From Terriglobia bacterium (lineage in GTDB: Bacteria; Acidobacteriota; Terriglobia; Terriglobales; Acidobacteriaceae): DNA of 64,000 bases. This document shows, piece by piece, positions 1 through 9,031 of this stretch; the stretch's first letter is position 1; each line of letters opens with the position of its first letter. The notes under the pieces are model-generated. The model was not told the DNA's origin. It made no database searches and saw only the letters and a program-made list of their open reading frames with translations. The stretch covers positions 62,001 through 126,000 of the forward strand of contig JAIQEY010000010.1 in NCBI GenBank assembly GCA_020073565.1. The letters are read 5' to 3'. A program made the translations under genes and the position numbers.

Positions 1-123
1 AGCGTGAAGTCTCCCAAGTCGGTGGAGTTCTGGCGAGAGATCCCCAAGACTCCGGCCGGGAAGTTAGACCGCAAGACGATGCGCAAGCCCTATTGGGCCG
101 CCGCGGATCGCGAAGTTCATTGA
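1..123 (+). CDS. Acyl-CoA ligase (AMP-binding), C-terminal end only
   Basis: The window opens inside a reading frame that ends at a TGA at 121-123. The last 40 codons carry the C-terminal signature of the acyl-adenylate/acyl-CoA synthetase superfamily: the stretch EIPKTPAGKLDRK, in which the lysine of the P-x-G-K motif is the catalytic residue of the adenylation half-reaction. The rest of the enzyme lies upstream, so substrate preference cannot be judged. It is followed at once by a lipoyl-domain protein and an E1 alpha/beta pair on the same strand, so it may belong to the same catabolic operon. Confidence 0.8.
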   Translation, partial: SVKSPKSVEFWREIPKTPAGKLDRKTMRKPYWAAADREVH

Positions 124-166
124 GAGCTGCTGTAAGAGGCTGGGGAGGTCTGTCATTATCACCACG

Positions 167-421
167 TTGAAAGTCCCGAAGGCTGGCGGGATTCCTACGA
201 CCAAGGCTAGCGTCCTGCGCTGGCTCAAGCACGAGGGAGATTCCATTCGCCCAGGCGATCCAGTCGTCGAGCTTGAGACCGACAAGGTGAGTTACGAACT
301 GGAATCTCCGACGGAAGGGACTCTGCTGAAGATCATCGCGGAAGAGAATACGCAGGTTCCGGTGGGCGGGCCATTGTGCCAGATCGGCCAGCCGGGTGAT
401 TCTGTGTCGTCAAAGGAGTGA
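167..421 (+). CDS. Free-standing lipoyl-domain (E2-type) carrier protein
   Basis: This small protein of about 84 residues is a single biotinyl/lipoyl domain. Its VVELETDKVSYEL stretch is the classic lipoylation hairpin, with the lysine of ETDK as the modification site. It would carry acyl groups made by the E1 alpha/beta pair directly downstream. No catalytic E2 acyltransferase domain and no E3 gene lie nearby. The start is uncertain. TTG at 167 lies 18 nt after a good GGGGAGG ribosome site (142-148), whereas in-frame ATT at 155 lies 6 nt after it, so a rare ATT start giving four more residues is plausible. Domain identity is secure; the exact acyl group is unknown. Confidence 0.8.
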   Translation: MKVPKAGGIPTTKASVLRWLKHEGDSIRPGDPVVELETDKVSYELESPTEGTLLKIIAEENTQVPVGGPLCQIGQPGDSVSSKE

Positions 422-424
422 TGT

Positions 425-1462
425 ATGCCAATACCAATGAGAGAAGACCTGGGAAACGATCGGCTGATCTGGATGTACAGGCAGATGGCCCGTATTCGCG
501 AGTTTGAGGAGCACGTGAAGCGCACTTTCCTGGAACATCCGGGAGCGATGCGCGGGCACACGCACTTGGCCGATGGAGCGGAGGCTTCCATCGTTGGAGC
601 ACTGGCCACGCGTCACGCGAACGATCTGGCCATGCCCAGCTACCGTTGCCACGCGCAGCCGATCGTGCTGGGAACGCCGCCACGAAAAATGATGGCCGAA
701 CTCTATGGCCGGAAAGACGGGTTGTGCAAGGGGTTTGGCGGGTCTATGCACCTTTCGGATCCGGCAAATCATTTTCCGGGTACGTCGGGCATTGTGGGCC
801 AGAGCATCGCGCATGCCGCCGGGGCCGCACTGACCGCTCAGGTCAAAAAGACCGGCCAAGTCGTCTATTGCTTTTTCGGAGATGGCGCCGCCAAACAAGG
901 AGCATTTTTCGAAACGTTGAACCTGGCGGCCGTGTGGAAGTTACCGGTCGTTTTCATCCTCGAAAACAACGAATACCAGGCCTACACGCATATCAGCCTG
1001 GAAGATGCTAACTACATGGCGGGGGATCCGCTTTCGAAGAAGGCTGCGGCGTTCAGTATTCCGGGCGTGACCGTGGATGGCACCGATCCGCTGAAGGTCT
1101 ATGACGAAGTGAGGAAAGCCGCGGCTCGTGCCCGTGCCGGAGACGGCCCGAGTCTCATCGAGTCCAAGTTCTATCGCTTCAGCGCGCACGGCAATGCCAT
1201 CACGGTGCCGCCCGCGCCCACGCAGTTCCCTGAGCATGAGGCGGTGGGCGTCTATGGCAACAAGGACGAGTACAAGGCAGCCCGGGAGCGGGATCCAAAC
1301 AAGCTCTTCCGAGCCTTGCTGCTCGGTCAGGGTGTGCTCACAGAAGCCGATGCGAAAAAAATCGAAGACGCAGCGCGCGCAGAAATGGATGACGCGGTGG
1401 CCTTTGCCCTAGCCAGCCCGTTGCCGTCGCCGGAGGAAGCGACCAACTACGTGTACGCATAG
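425..1462 (+). CDS. 2-oxoacid/acetoin dehydrogenase E1 component, alpha subunit
   Basis: A 345-residue thiamine-diphosphate-dependent E1 alpha subunit of the pyruvate/acetoin/branched-chain dehydrogenase family. The ThDP- and Mg-binding motif runs from GDGAAKQG (about residue 152) to the double asparagine near 181. Phosphorylation-loop-like sequence (YRFSAHGNA) follows, as in other E1 alpha proteins. It works as an alpha2beta2 heterotetramer with the product of the next gene, which starts 9 nt downstream. It decarboxylates a 2-oxoacid, or cleaves acetoin, and passes the acyl group to a lipoyl carrier, here probably the small protein just upstream. The substrate cannot be read from the sequence; acetoin and pyruvate are both possible. 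Confidence 0.88.
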   Translation: MPIPMREDLGNDRLIWMYRQMARIREFEEHVKRTFLEHPGAMRGHTHLADGAEASIVGALATRHANDLAMPSYRCHAQPIVLGTPPRKMMAELYGRKDGLCKGFGGSMHLSDPANHFPGTSGIVGQSIAHAAGAALTAQVKKTGQVVYCFFGDGAAKQGAFFETLNLAAVWKLPVVFILENNEYQAYTHISLEDANYMAGDPLSKKAAAFSIPGVTVDGTDPLKVYDEVRKAAARARAGDGPSLIESKFYRFSAHGNAITVPPAPTQFPEHEAVGVYGNKDEYKAARERDPNKLFRALLLGQGVLTEADAKKIEDAARAEMDDAVAFALASPLPSPEEATNYVYA

Positions 1463-1470
1463 GAGATCGT

Positions 1471-2451
1471 ATGGCGCAAGAAATGATGTATGGCGAAGCG
1501 ATGGCGACGGCCATCATCGAAGAAATGCAGCGCGATCCGAATGTCATCTTCTACGGCCAGAATATGGCCATGACCGACCGCGATCCGATGCGGAAGATGT
1601 TCGGGAAGGATCGTGTGCGGATCACGCCGATTTCGGAGACAGCGGAGATCGGAATCGCCGTGGGTGCTGCGCTCACCGGCTTGAGGCCGATCGTCGAGTT
1701 GTGGATGAGCGAGTTCATGCTGGTGGCCATGGATCAGGTCATCAATGAGGCGCCGCGTCTTCGTTATATGTCGGGCGGGCAGGTGAAGGTGCCCATCGTG
1801 CTGAAGGCCGGCTTTGGATTTGCTGCGGGCTGGGCGGGCCAGCATTCCAATTGTCTGTACCACACCATGATGGGAATTCCCGGGCTGAAGATAGCGCTTC
1901 CCTCAACGCCAGCGGATGCGAAGGGCTTGATGACGGCTGCTATTCGCGACGACAACCCGGTCGTGTACTTGCACCACTACATGCTCACACTCGACACCGG
2001 TGACGTACCGGAGGGGCCATACGTGATTCCGTTTGGAGTGGCGGACGTCAAACATGCTGGAACCGACGTGACGATTGTGGCGACGGCGTGGATGGTGAAG
2101 AAGGCGCTGGCAGCAGCGGAACAGCTTGCCCAGGAAGGAATCAGCGCAGAGGTCGTGGACCCGCGTACCCTGGCGCCCCTCGATTCCGACACGATCGTTA
2201 AGTCGGTCAAGAAGACGGGACGGCTGGTGCTGGTGGATCAGGCTCCGCGTCATTCGTCGGCCGCCGCTGTCATTGCTGCTGAGGTGGCGGAGAAGGGGTT
2301 CGAGTATCTGCGCGCGCCGATCATCATGGTGACCGCGCTGGATACTTCGGTGCCCTACAGCGAGCCGCTGGAGAGCTATGTGCTGCCCAATGAGGAAAAG
2401 ATCATGCACGCGGTGCGCTCAGTGGTGGCCGAGCGCGCTGCGCGAGTGTAG
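1471..2451 (+). CDS. 2-oxoacid/acetoin dehydrogenase E1 component, beta subunit
   Basis: A 326-residue transketolase-like E1 beta subunit. The N-terminal pyrimidine-binding domain has the usual opening (YGEAMATAIIEEMQRD) and the TPISETAEIGIAVGAA stretch, with the glutamate that activates ThDP. The C-terminal transketolase domain includes EVVDPRTLAPLD. It completes the active site of the upstream alpha subunit and provides the docking surface for the acyltransferase or lipoyl partner. The gap of 8 nt from E1 alpha indicates co-translation. After the stop come a palindromic repeat and an oppositely oriented aldehyde dehydrogenase, so this is probably the last gene of the operon and no E2 or E3 follows. 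Confidence 0.88.
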   Translation: MAQEMMYGEAMATAIIEEMQRDPNVIFYGQNMAMTDRDPMRKMFGKDRVRITPISETAEIGIAVGAALTGLRPIVELWMSEFMLVAMDQVINEAPRLRYMSGGQVKVPIVLKAGFGFAAGWAGQHSNCLYHTMMGIPGLKIALPSTPADAKGLMTAAIRDDNPVVYLHHYMLTLDTGDVPEGPYVIPFGVADVKHAGTDVTIVATAWMVKKALAAAEQLAQEGISAEVVDPRTLAPLDSDTIVKSVKKTGRLVLVDQAPRHSSAAAVIAAEVAEKGFEYLRAPIIMVTALDTSVPYSEPLESYVLPNEEKIMHAVRSVVAERAARV

Positions 2452-2480
2452 CAGCTAGAACGGGTCTTCAAATAGGTTTT

Positions 2481-2550
2481 GGGAAGGGCGCGGCTTCAGC
2501 CGTGCCGCCAAGGGACGGCAAAAGTGCGGGCTTCAGCCCCTGAGGGTCGC
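2481..2550. repeat. Palindromic intergenic repeat
   Basis: GC-rich stretch with two internal palindromes of the form GCGGCTTCAGCCGTGCCGC and GCGGGCTTCAGCCCCTGAGG. It lies between two convergent genes (stops at 2451 and 2584). Similar short hairpin-rich pieces recur elsewhere in the window (9548-9632, 14818-14889, 46510-46597). It may also serve as a bidirectional terminator, but no clear T-run follows. Confidence 0.6.
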
Positions 2551-2583
2551 TTTCTTCAGCCCTCAAAATGTTCTGAACCAGTT

Positions 2584-4035
2584 CTAGAACGGGTAGTGCC
2601 TCGGTGTTGTCTGAATCGTGATCCAGCGCAACTCGGTAAACTCGTTGACCGCCGCCTTCCCGCCGAAACGGCCGTAGCCGCTGGCCTTCACTCCGCCGAA
2701 TGGCATTTGCGCCTCGTCATGCACCGTTGGGCCGTTCACGTGGCACATGCCGGAGTCGATGCGCTTGGCAACCTCCACCGCGCGGGCGATGTCGCGGCCA
2801 AATACGGCGGCCGAGAGGCCGTACTCGGTATCGTTGGCCAGCTGGATCGCCTCCTCTACATTTTTGAAACGGGTGATTGACACCGATGGCCCGAAGGACT
2901 CCTCGCGGAAAATCTGCATCTCGGGAGTGACATGATCCACGATCACGGCCGGCATGATCGTGCCCTGGGCGTCGCCGCTTAGAAGAACTTTTGCACCACG
3001 AGAGACCGCATCTTTCACGAGTGCATGCACTCGATCTACCGTGGGAATACCGGCTACGGCGCCGAAGACTACGTCGCCCTTTCGCGGGTCGCCGCAAGGC
3101 AGAGCCTTCACTTTGGTGACGAATTTCTGCGAGAAAGCGTCCGCCACTTTTTCATCAATGATGATGCGTTCGGTGGACATACAGATCTGGCCTTGGTTCA
3201 TGAATGCGCCAAAGGCCGCGGCATCTACAGCCGCATCGAGGTCGGCGTCGTCGAGGATGATCAGTGGGGCTTTGCCTCCCAGCTCCAGGAGAATCGGCTT
3301 CAGATGCCTGGCCGCCGCCACGGCAAGAATCTTTCCAACCCGCGTGGAACCGGTGAAGTTGATGCGACGTACGGCGCGGTGGGCGATGAGAGTCTCGACA
3401 ATGGTCGAGGCGCTGGCAGCGTCGTGCGTGAGAACATTCACTACTCCATGATCCAATCCAGCTTCGCGGAGCACGGTTCCAATCAGGCGATGCGTAGCCG
3501 GGCATATTTCGGATGCCTTCAGCACCACCGTGTTCCCGCAAGCGAGGGGTACCGCGATCGCCCGCACGCCGAGAATGACGGGAGCATTCCAAGGCGCGAT
3601 CCCCAGCACAACCCCCACGGGTTGGCGCAAGGAAAATGCCAGGCTTCCAGGGATCTCGGACGGAATCACTTCGCCGGAAACCTGCGTCGTCATAGAAGCG
3701 GCTTCGCGCAGCATTTGCGCTGCGAGGTAGACATTGAAGCCGGCCCATCCGGCCGTGGCGCCGATTTCGTCCATCATGACGGAAATGAAGTCCGGCGTGC
3801 GGGCTTCGAGCAAGTCAGCCGCACGCAGAAGCTTCTTACGCCGCTCGTGCGGACCGAGCGCAGACCAGGCAGGAAAAGCTTCCGCCGCCGCTTCTGCGGC
3901 GGCAATCGCGTCATCGGCACTGGCAGCGGCCGCCCGTGTGGCTACCTCGCCCGAGATCGGGTTTTGTCTGACAAATGTTGCCGAACTGATTGCGTCAGCG
4001 TCACGATCACCGATGAGAAGCTGTACTTCGGTCAT
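2584..4035 (-). CDS. NAD(P)-dependent aldehyde dehydrogenase (vanillin/benzaldehyde dehydrogenase-like)
   Basis: A full-length 483-residue aldehyde dehydrogenase that oxidises an aldehyde to the acid. The catalytic cysteine is C285 in NQGQICMSTER, the general base is E251 in LELGGKAP, and the oxyanion asparagine is N150 in APWNAP. The NQGQICMST context is typical of vanillin, salicylaldehyde and benzaldehyde dehydrogenases, so an aromatic aldehyde is likely but not certain. A purine-rich AGAGAGGAA lies about 8 nt before the ATG. It is convergent with the E1 operon and no partner gene follows it. Confidence 0.87.
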   Translation of the reverse strand: MTEVQLLIGDRDADAISSATFVRQNPISGEVATRAAAASADDAIAAAEAAAEAFPAWSALGPHERRKKLLRAADLLEARTPDFISVMMDEIGATAGWAGFNVYLAAQMLREAASMTTQVSGEVIPSEIPGSLAFSLRQPVGVVLGIAPWNAPVILGVRAIAVPLACGNTVVLKASEICPATHRLIGTVLREAGLDHGVVNVLTHDAASASTIVETLIAHRAVRRINFTGSTRVGKILAVAAARHLKPILLELGGKAPLIILDDADLDAAVDAAAFGAFMNQGQICMSTERIIIDEKVADAFSQKFVTKVKALPCGDPRKGDVVFGAVAGIPTVDRVHALVKDAVSRGAKVLLSGDAQGTIMPAVIVDHVTPEMQIFREESFGPSVSITRFKNVEEAIQLANDTEYGLSAAVFGRDIARAVEVAKRIDSGMCHVNGPTVHDEAQMPFGGVKASGYGRFGGKAAVNEFTELRWITIQTTPRHYPF

Positions 4036-4239
4036 TTGCCGGTTCCTCTCTTTGAAGACCCAGGGCTGCGATTGCCGGTGGAATTGCCGTCCGCCGCGTC
4101 ATGATCCTGGTCTTGGAAACCAACAGAATGTATGCAAGGTGCCGCGGCATGTCAAGCCGTCATAGCGTCTTTGCCGAGCATCATTGCGACAGAGGCGGAG
4201 TCGACCGCGGTAGCTGCACTGCAGCATGAGCAGCCCGCC

Positions 4240-4460
4240 TTTTTCCTCCACGATCTTGTAGTCACTGGGCGCGGTAAAGAGGGACGTGAACGGACACTAC
4301 CCACCGCGCACTCCAGGCGGGAGGCTGCTTCCACATAAGAGAGGCTCACACAAATCGCAGAGGACGACCACCTGGCGATGGTGCTCCGGGAGCGATGCAA
4401 TCGCCGACCGCACGCTCTCGACAATCCCGTCGATGATCTGCTCTCGACGTACAAGTTCTC
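4240..4460 (-). pseudogene. ECF sigma-factor region 4 fragment, frameshifted
   Basis: On the minus strand, one frame reads RSAIASLPEHHRQVVVLCDL, the start of sigma region 4.2, and ends sensibly at CE (4345). The next frame continues with LSYVEAASRLECAVGSVRSR, the helix-turn-helix, starting at 4343. Removing one C at 4344 joins the two halves into a normal ECF sigma region 4. No region 2 or proper start is visible upstream, and the frame downstream does not continue as a sigma factor. It is therefore a decayed C-terminal remnant. The rest of the 4036-4801 gap shows no gene I can support. Confidence 0.6.
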
Positions 4461-4801
4461 CGCGCGCTCGACATAGCCGGAGGCGCAGTTCGAAACGGCA
4501 GAGCCTTAGGCGCAGGAGATCAAGGTCGAAATCCTCACCAAATTGGATGGGGCCCGATGTCTGGGGTAGAGGCCTTGGTGCACCCATCAAAACAGCGGTG
4601 CTTCCGACTGAACAAATCCAACCGATGGTGGAGGTTACGGGTCCATCCAAAATTCAGACAATCTTCAGGCGCTCTCCATGGCCAGTAAACCAGACCTGCG
4701 GCAGGATGTCTGCCGACCGGGCGCGACCATCCGCCACCGAGCTTTGCAACACTGAACGGGTGAGTAATTACCATTATTTCTGAGTGCGAGGGAGGGTTGT
4801 C

Positions 4802-6365
4802 ATGAGACTTTGCGGAAGAGCTATTGGCTTCGCAGGCAGCGCCCTACTCCTGCTAGGGGCTAGCGCGCAGGCCCAGATGATCGACAACACGCAGGCGCCG
4901 AACACAGCGAAAGCAGGGATCAACAAGTCGCTGCTGGATGAGATCGGGGCTGGGCGCGGCGACGTGATGACGGCAAGCTCGTCGGTTTGCATGATCAACC
5001 GTGATCCATTCCGTGCCGTTCGCCGCGGGCGCGAGCTCTTTCAGCGAAAGTTCACGCGTCTGCAGGGACAGGGCGCCAACGAGAAAGACGGCATCGGAGA
5101 CATCAATACTGATATCGCCATCGGCGCCGGATTGGCGGACAGTTGTGCGGCTTGCCACAGCCGCCCGCGCGGCTCGGCGGGAGTGGGTGGCAACGTGGTA
5201 ACGCGGCCGGATAGCCGGGACTCTCCGCACCTGTTCGGCCTCGGTCTGAAAGAAATGCTGGCCGATGAGATCACGGCCGACCTGCGCTCGACCCGCGATC
5301 TGGCCATTATGCTGGCGAAACAAATGAAGCGTCCGATGACCTTGAAGCTGGTCAGCAAGGGCGTGCGGAACGGTAGTTATCACGGGGAATCCGGACGGCT
5401 CGGTGGACACATCGAAAGTCCAGGGTGTGGACGCCGACCTGCGGGTCAAGCCGTTCTTTGCCGAGGGCAGCACGATCTCGTTGCGTGAATTCATTGTGGG
5501 CGCGCTGCATAACGAAATGGGTCTCGAGGCGTCGGCCGATCCGGACTTGCTGGCCGCCAGTGCGGGCGGGCGCGTGGTGACTCCATCGGGAATGGTGCTG
5601 GACGGATCGAAAGACAAGATCAGCGCTCCTCCAGCGCCCGATCCAACCAACGGAAATGAAATTGATCCGGCGATTGTGGATCATCTCGAGTTCTACCTGC
5701 TCAACTACTTCAAGCCCGCTCACGGCCAGCCCAGCGATTTCGCCGACCGTGGGCGCCGAGTGTTCCAGAAGGCCGGATGCTCTTCCTGCCACATTGCGGA
5801 TCTGACCATCAACCACGACCGCCGCGTGGCCGACGTGGAAACTGTCTACGATCCGGTCCATGGAATCTTCAACAGCCTGTTTGCGACCGCCACGCCGCTT
5901 TATCGGGAAGTGGACGATGGCACCGGCCTAGCTCACCTCAAGCTTCCCTTGGGCAATCCGTTTGTCGTCAAAGACATCTTCACCGACTTCAAGCGGCACG
6001 ACCTAGGCGCGAATTTCTACGAGCGAAACTGGGATGGAACCCTGCAGACTCAGTTCCTGACCCGTCCCCTGTGGGGCGTCGGCTCGACTGGGCCTTACGG
6101 CCATGACGGTCGCAGCATCACGTTGAACGACGTGATCCTGCGTCATGGTGGAGAAGCGCAAGCCGCACGGGACAAGTACGCCAGATTGGAAAGCAGCGAC
6201 TAGGTTGCGCTGCAGACCTTCCTCAACTCGCTCGTGCTGTTTCCGCCGGATGACACCGCGTCGAACCTGGACCCGGGCGATCCGACGAGAAGTAACTTCC
6301 CGCAATACGGCCACGGCAGCATCAAGCTGACGGTGCTATTCAACAATCCGACCGACCCGGAGTGA
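4802..6365 (+). pseudogene. Di-haem oxidoreductase (DHOR / putative cytochrome c peroxidase), broken
   Basis: A secreted di-haem protein of the DHOR family (MauG/CcpA-like peroxidases) interrupted twice. The ATG at 4802 has GGGAGG upstream and a signal peptide ending ASAQAQ. The first haem site is CAACH (residues 115-119). Near 5372 the frame shifts. The second frame resumes with NPDGSVDTSKVQGVDADLR and holds the second haem site, CSSCH (5789-5803). An in-frame TAG at 6201-6203 follows RLESSD, after which the same frame runs on with VALQTFLNSLVLFPPDD to a TGA at 6363. CAG to TAG is the simplest explanation of that stop. With both lesions no full protein can form unless recoding occurs. An upstream ECF sigma fragment is also dead. 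Confidence 0.78.
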
Positions 6366-6507
6366 GGGTTGCCTTCACCAGCCCCACTCGTTCGGTTGCG
6401 CTCTGCTTGGTCGTCAGGATACTCGCAAGGTGCAAACAGATCGCAGCCATAATTGCTTCCCCTTCCGATTACCCAACTCAAAATCAATCCACCACGGAGG
6501 TGACTCA

Positions 6508-6789
6508 ATGAACGAATCGCGCGATCTCAGCCCATTCAAGATCCTGGCATTGATTGCAATACCTTTTGGCGCAATGGTCACAACCGTGTCGCTCCCGGCT
6601 TACAGTCAGCAGGAAGTTGATCCAACCTGGTATGACCCGTGGGCTGCACGGAACACGGTGGTCCTGCACTCGTCTCAGCCGCAAGTGGCGATTCACCGAC
6701 ATCAACGGATGGTCAAGTCTGTGTCCTCCGCTCGGAGCGCCAGGAAGGTTCGGGGAAAGCGACCGACGTCCCAGCCAAGGCCGTCGTGA
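6508..6789 (+). CDS. Small secreted protein of unknown function
   Basis: A 93-residue protein with a strong GGAGGTGA ribosome site 5 nt before the ATG at 6508. The N-terminus has a hydrophobic stretch (ILALIAIPFGAMVTTVSLPA) and a likely signal-peptidase site after AYS. The mature part is short, rich in Ser and Arg and very basic at its end (RKVRGKRPTSQPR). I do not recognise a family. It lies 142 nt after the broken di-haem peroxidase and is convergent with transketolase, so it may be independently transcribed. Confidence 0.5.
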   Translation: MNESRDLSPFKILALIAIPFGAMVTTVSLPAYSQQEVDPTWYDPWAARNTVVLHSSQPQVAIHRHQRMVKSVSSARSARKVRGKRPTSQPRPS

Positions 6790-6811
6790 CAATGCATCGA
6801 GTCCAACTCCT

Positions 6812-8866
6812 TCACCTGGCCAGGTGCACTTCAGCCACCGGTTCTCCGGAGTGGGATTTCTTCACGCCTATCAGCTCAACTGCCTTGGCGGCGATGTGTT
6901 CGGCGGAGACTTCGAACTCCTTGATCAACTCCCAGGGAGCTCCCGAGTCTCCGAAGCGGTCTTTGACGCCGATAGCACCAGTGATGATCGGAATGCCATA
7001 CAGCTCAGGCGACTGCGTGATGGCGCTTGCGACTGGCCACGCAAGAGCGCCGATCTGGTGCTCTTCGGCGGTCAGGACGACGCTGGTATCGCGGGCGGCG
7101 CGGACGATGGCTTTGGTATCGAGTGGTTTGAGGGTGTGCAGGTTGAGGATGCGGGTCTCGTAGCCGAAGTCTTGCTTCAGGATCCAGGCGGCGCGCATGG
7201 CTTCAGGCACCATGGGGCCACAGGCGATGATGGTGAGGTCTTCGCACTCGTCGCGGTAATCCGATTCGAGTCTGGTTTCGAACGCTTCGATGAAGTTGGC
7301 AGCCTCGTGACGCAAGCGAATCACGTTGGCCTTGCCAAAGACGAACGGGGTCGCTTCGTCGGTGACGATGGGTGTCGCTTCGCGTGCGAAGCGGATGTAC
7401 TTCGGTCCAACGTGCTGGAGAAGCAGGTAGTCGGTGGCTTTGCGAGTTTCGACCATGTCGCAGGGGACGACCACGTTCATGTTGGGCAGTCCGCACATGG
7501 CGAACAAGTCTTCGAGCGCCTGGTGGGTGGCGCCGTCGGGGCCAACGCTGACGCCGCCGTGGGCTCCAGCAATCAAGACGTTGAAATTGCCGTAGCAGAT
7601 CGAGGTGCGGATCTGGTCGAGATTGCGGGCAGCAGCAAAGGTTGCGTAGGTGCCAAAGACGGGGAGCTTCCCTTCTTTCGCTAGTCCGGCGGCGGCTGAC
7701 GTGGCGGACTGCTCGGCGATGCCCATGCTGATCCAGCGCGATTTGCGCCCGGGCTTGTTGGCGTAGAACTCGCTGATGGTGATGGAGCCGGAGATGTCTA
7801 GGCCGATGCAGACGACCCGCGGATCGTCGCCATTGGCCGCCAGCGACTGGCCGAACCCGAGGCGCGTGGGCTTCATTTGCACTTTCATGTTCTCGGTGGC
7901 GTTCCACCAATAATTGCGGTGAAACTTGGGCATCTTGGCTTCGAGTTTGCGCTCGACTTCGGCTTGATATTGCTTCGCGCGGGCGAAGAGCTGCTCGACG
8001 GGGACCTGGCCGTCGAGTCCGAGTTCCTTCAAGGCTTTGTTTAACTCTTCGAGGTTGGGCACTTTGCCGTGCCATCCGGCCTGATCTTCCATAAAGCTGA
8101 CACCTTTGCCCTTGACGGTGTCGGCGATGATGACGGTGGGCTTGCCGCAACCGGCTTTCGCTCTTTCGAGCGCCTCGACTACCTGTTTCATGTCGTGTCC
8201 GTTGATGGTGAGGACTTCCCATCCGAAGCTGCGGTATTTTTCTTCGAGGGGCTCGACGTTCATTACGTCTTTCACCCAGCCGTCGATTTGGAGGCGGTTG
8301 CGGTCGATGACGCCGACCAGGTTATCGAGCTTGAAGTGACCCGCTTCCATCACGGCTTCCCAGATCTGGCCTTCCTGCTGCTCGCCGTCGCCCATGATGC
8401 AGAAGACGCGGTGATTTTTCTGGTTCAGCTTGCCAGCGAGCGCAATGCCTACGGCGATGCTTAGGCCCTGGCCTAGCGATCCGGTGGAGACTTCTACGCC
8501 GGGAAGTTTGAGCCAGTGCGGATGTCCCTGATAGGGCGAGTAGAGCTTGCGCAGAAGTGCGACGTCTTCCTTCGGGCAGAACCCGGCGAAGGCGAGGCCG
8601 AGGTAGAGGCTAGGGGCTTTATGGCCGGTGGACCAGATGATGCGATCGCGGTCAGGCCAGTTGGGATTCTTGGGATCGTGGTCGGCGACACGAAGGTAGA
8701 GCGCAGCAGTGATGTCCATGATGGAGAGTGTGCCGCCGGCATGCCCGGACGTGGCTGCGCACAGGGCGGCCAGGTTGTAGCCGCGCATCAAGTTGGCCTG
8801 CTGTTTCAGCTCATCGATGCTGTAGGAACGCAGTACTTCGCCAGTGGTCGAATCCTGAATAGACAT
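6812..8866 (-). CDS. tkt: Transketolase, single-chain
   Basis: A 684-residue transketolase with both halves in one polypeptide. The N-terminal ThDP domain has GHAGGTLS, ACSTGSLGQGLS-like GSLGQGLSIAVG and the ThDP motif GDGEQQEGQIWEA. The central pyrimidine domain contains GIAEQSATSAAAG, and the C-terminal domain follows. It transfers two-carbon units between sugar phosphates in the pentose phosphate pathway, in the cytoplasm. The longest frame begins 54 codons earlier, but AAGGAG sits 6 nt before the ATG at 8866 and MSIQDSTTGEV is a normal family start, so I chose that. It stands alone, convergent with the small secreted protein. Confidence 0.92.
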   Translation of the reverse strand: MSIQDSTTGEVLRSYSIDELKQQANLMRGYNLAALCAATSGHAGGTLSIMDITAALYLRVADHDPKNPNWPDRDRIIWSTGHKAPSLYLGLAFAGFCPKEDVALLRKLYSPYQGHPHWLKLPGVEVSTGSLGQGLSIAVGIALAGKLNQKNHRVFCIMGDGEQQEGQIWEAVMEAGHFKLDNLVGVIDRNRLQIDGWVKDVMNVEPLEEKYRSFGWEVLTINGHDMKQVVEALERAKAGCGKPTVIIADTVKGKGVSFMEDQAGWHGKVPNLEELNKALKELGLDGQVPVEQLFARAKQYQAEVERKLEAKMPKFHRNYWWNATENMKVQMKPTRLGFGQSLAANGDDPRVVCIGLDISGSITISEFYANKPGRKSRWISMGIAEQSATSAAAGLAKEGKLPVFGTYATFAAARNLDQIRTSICYGNFNVLIAGAHGGVSVGPDGATHQALEDLFAMCGLPNMNVVVPCDMVETRKATDYLLLQHVGPKYIRFAREATPIVTDEATPFVFGKANVIRLRHEAANFIEAFETRLESDYRDECEDLTIIACGPMVPEAMRAAWILKQDFGYETRILNLHTLKPLDTKAIVRAARDTSVVLTAEEHQIGALAWPVASAITQSPELYGIPIITGAIGVKDRFGDSGAPWELIKEFEVSAEHIAAKAVELIGVKKSHSGEPVAEVHLAR

Positions 8867-9031
8867 GGGGTTGCTCCTTCGCTTACGCCGAGCAATGGGC
8901 AGGGCGGGAAACGGCGCATAGGCTTGCAGAACTGAGCGTAGCTGGGCATGTCGCAGCGGGCAGTGAGGGGGATCACAGCTGGGGGTGACGCAGTAACGCC
9001 GACAATACCGGGGGCCGAAGTTGGGCAAAGC

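Noticed and set aside
6554..7684. 376-codon open frame on the plus strand
   Set aside because: It is mostly the complement of transketolase and overlaps the small secreted protein in another frame. Low-complexity acidic composition (many D, G and V) is typical of an antisense shadow.
8867..9028. N-terminal extension of transketolase to 9028
   Set aside because: The 54 extra residues are Arg/Cys/Pro-rich and unlike any transketolase, and a good AAGGAG precedes the ATG at 8866.
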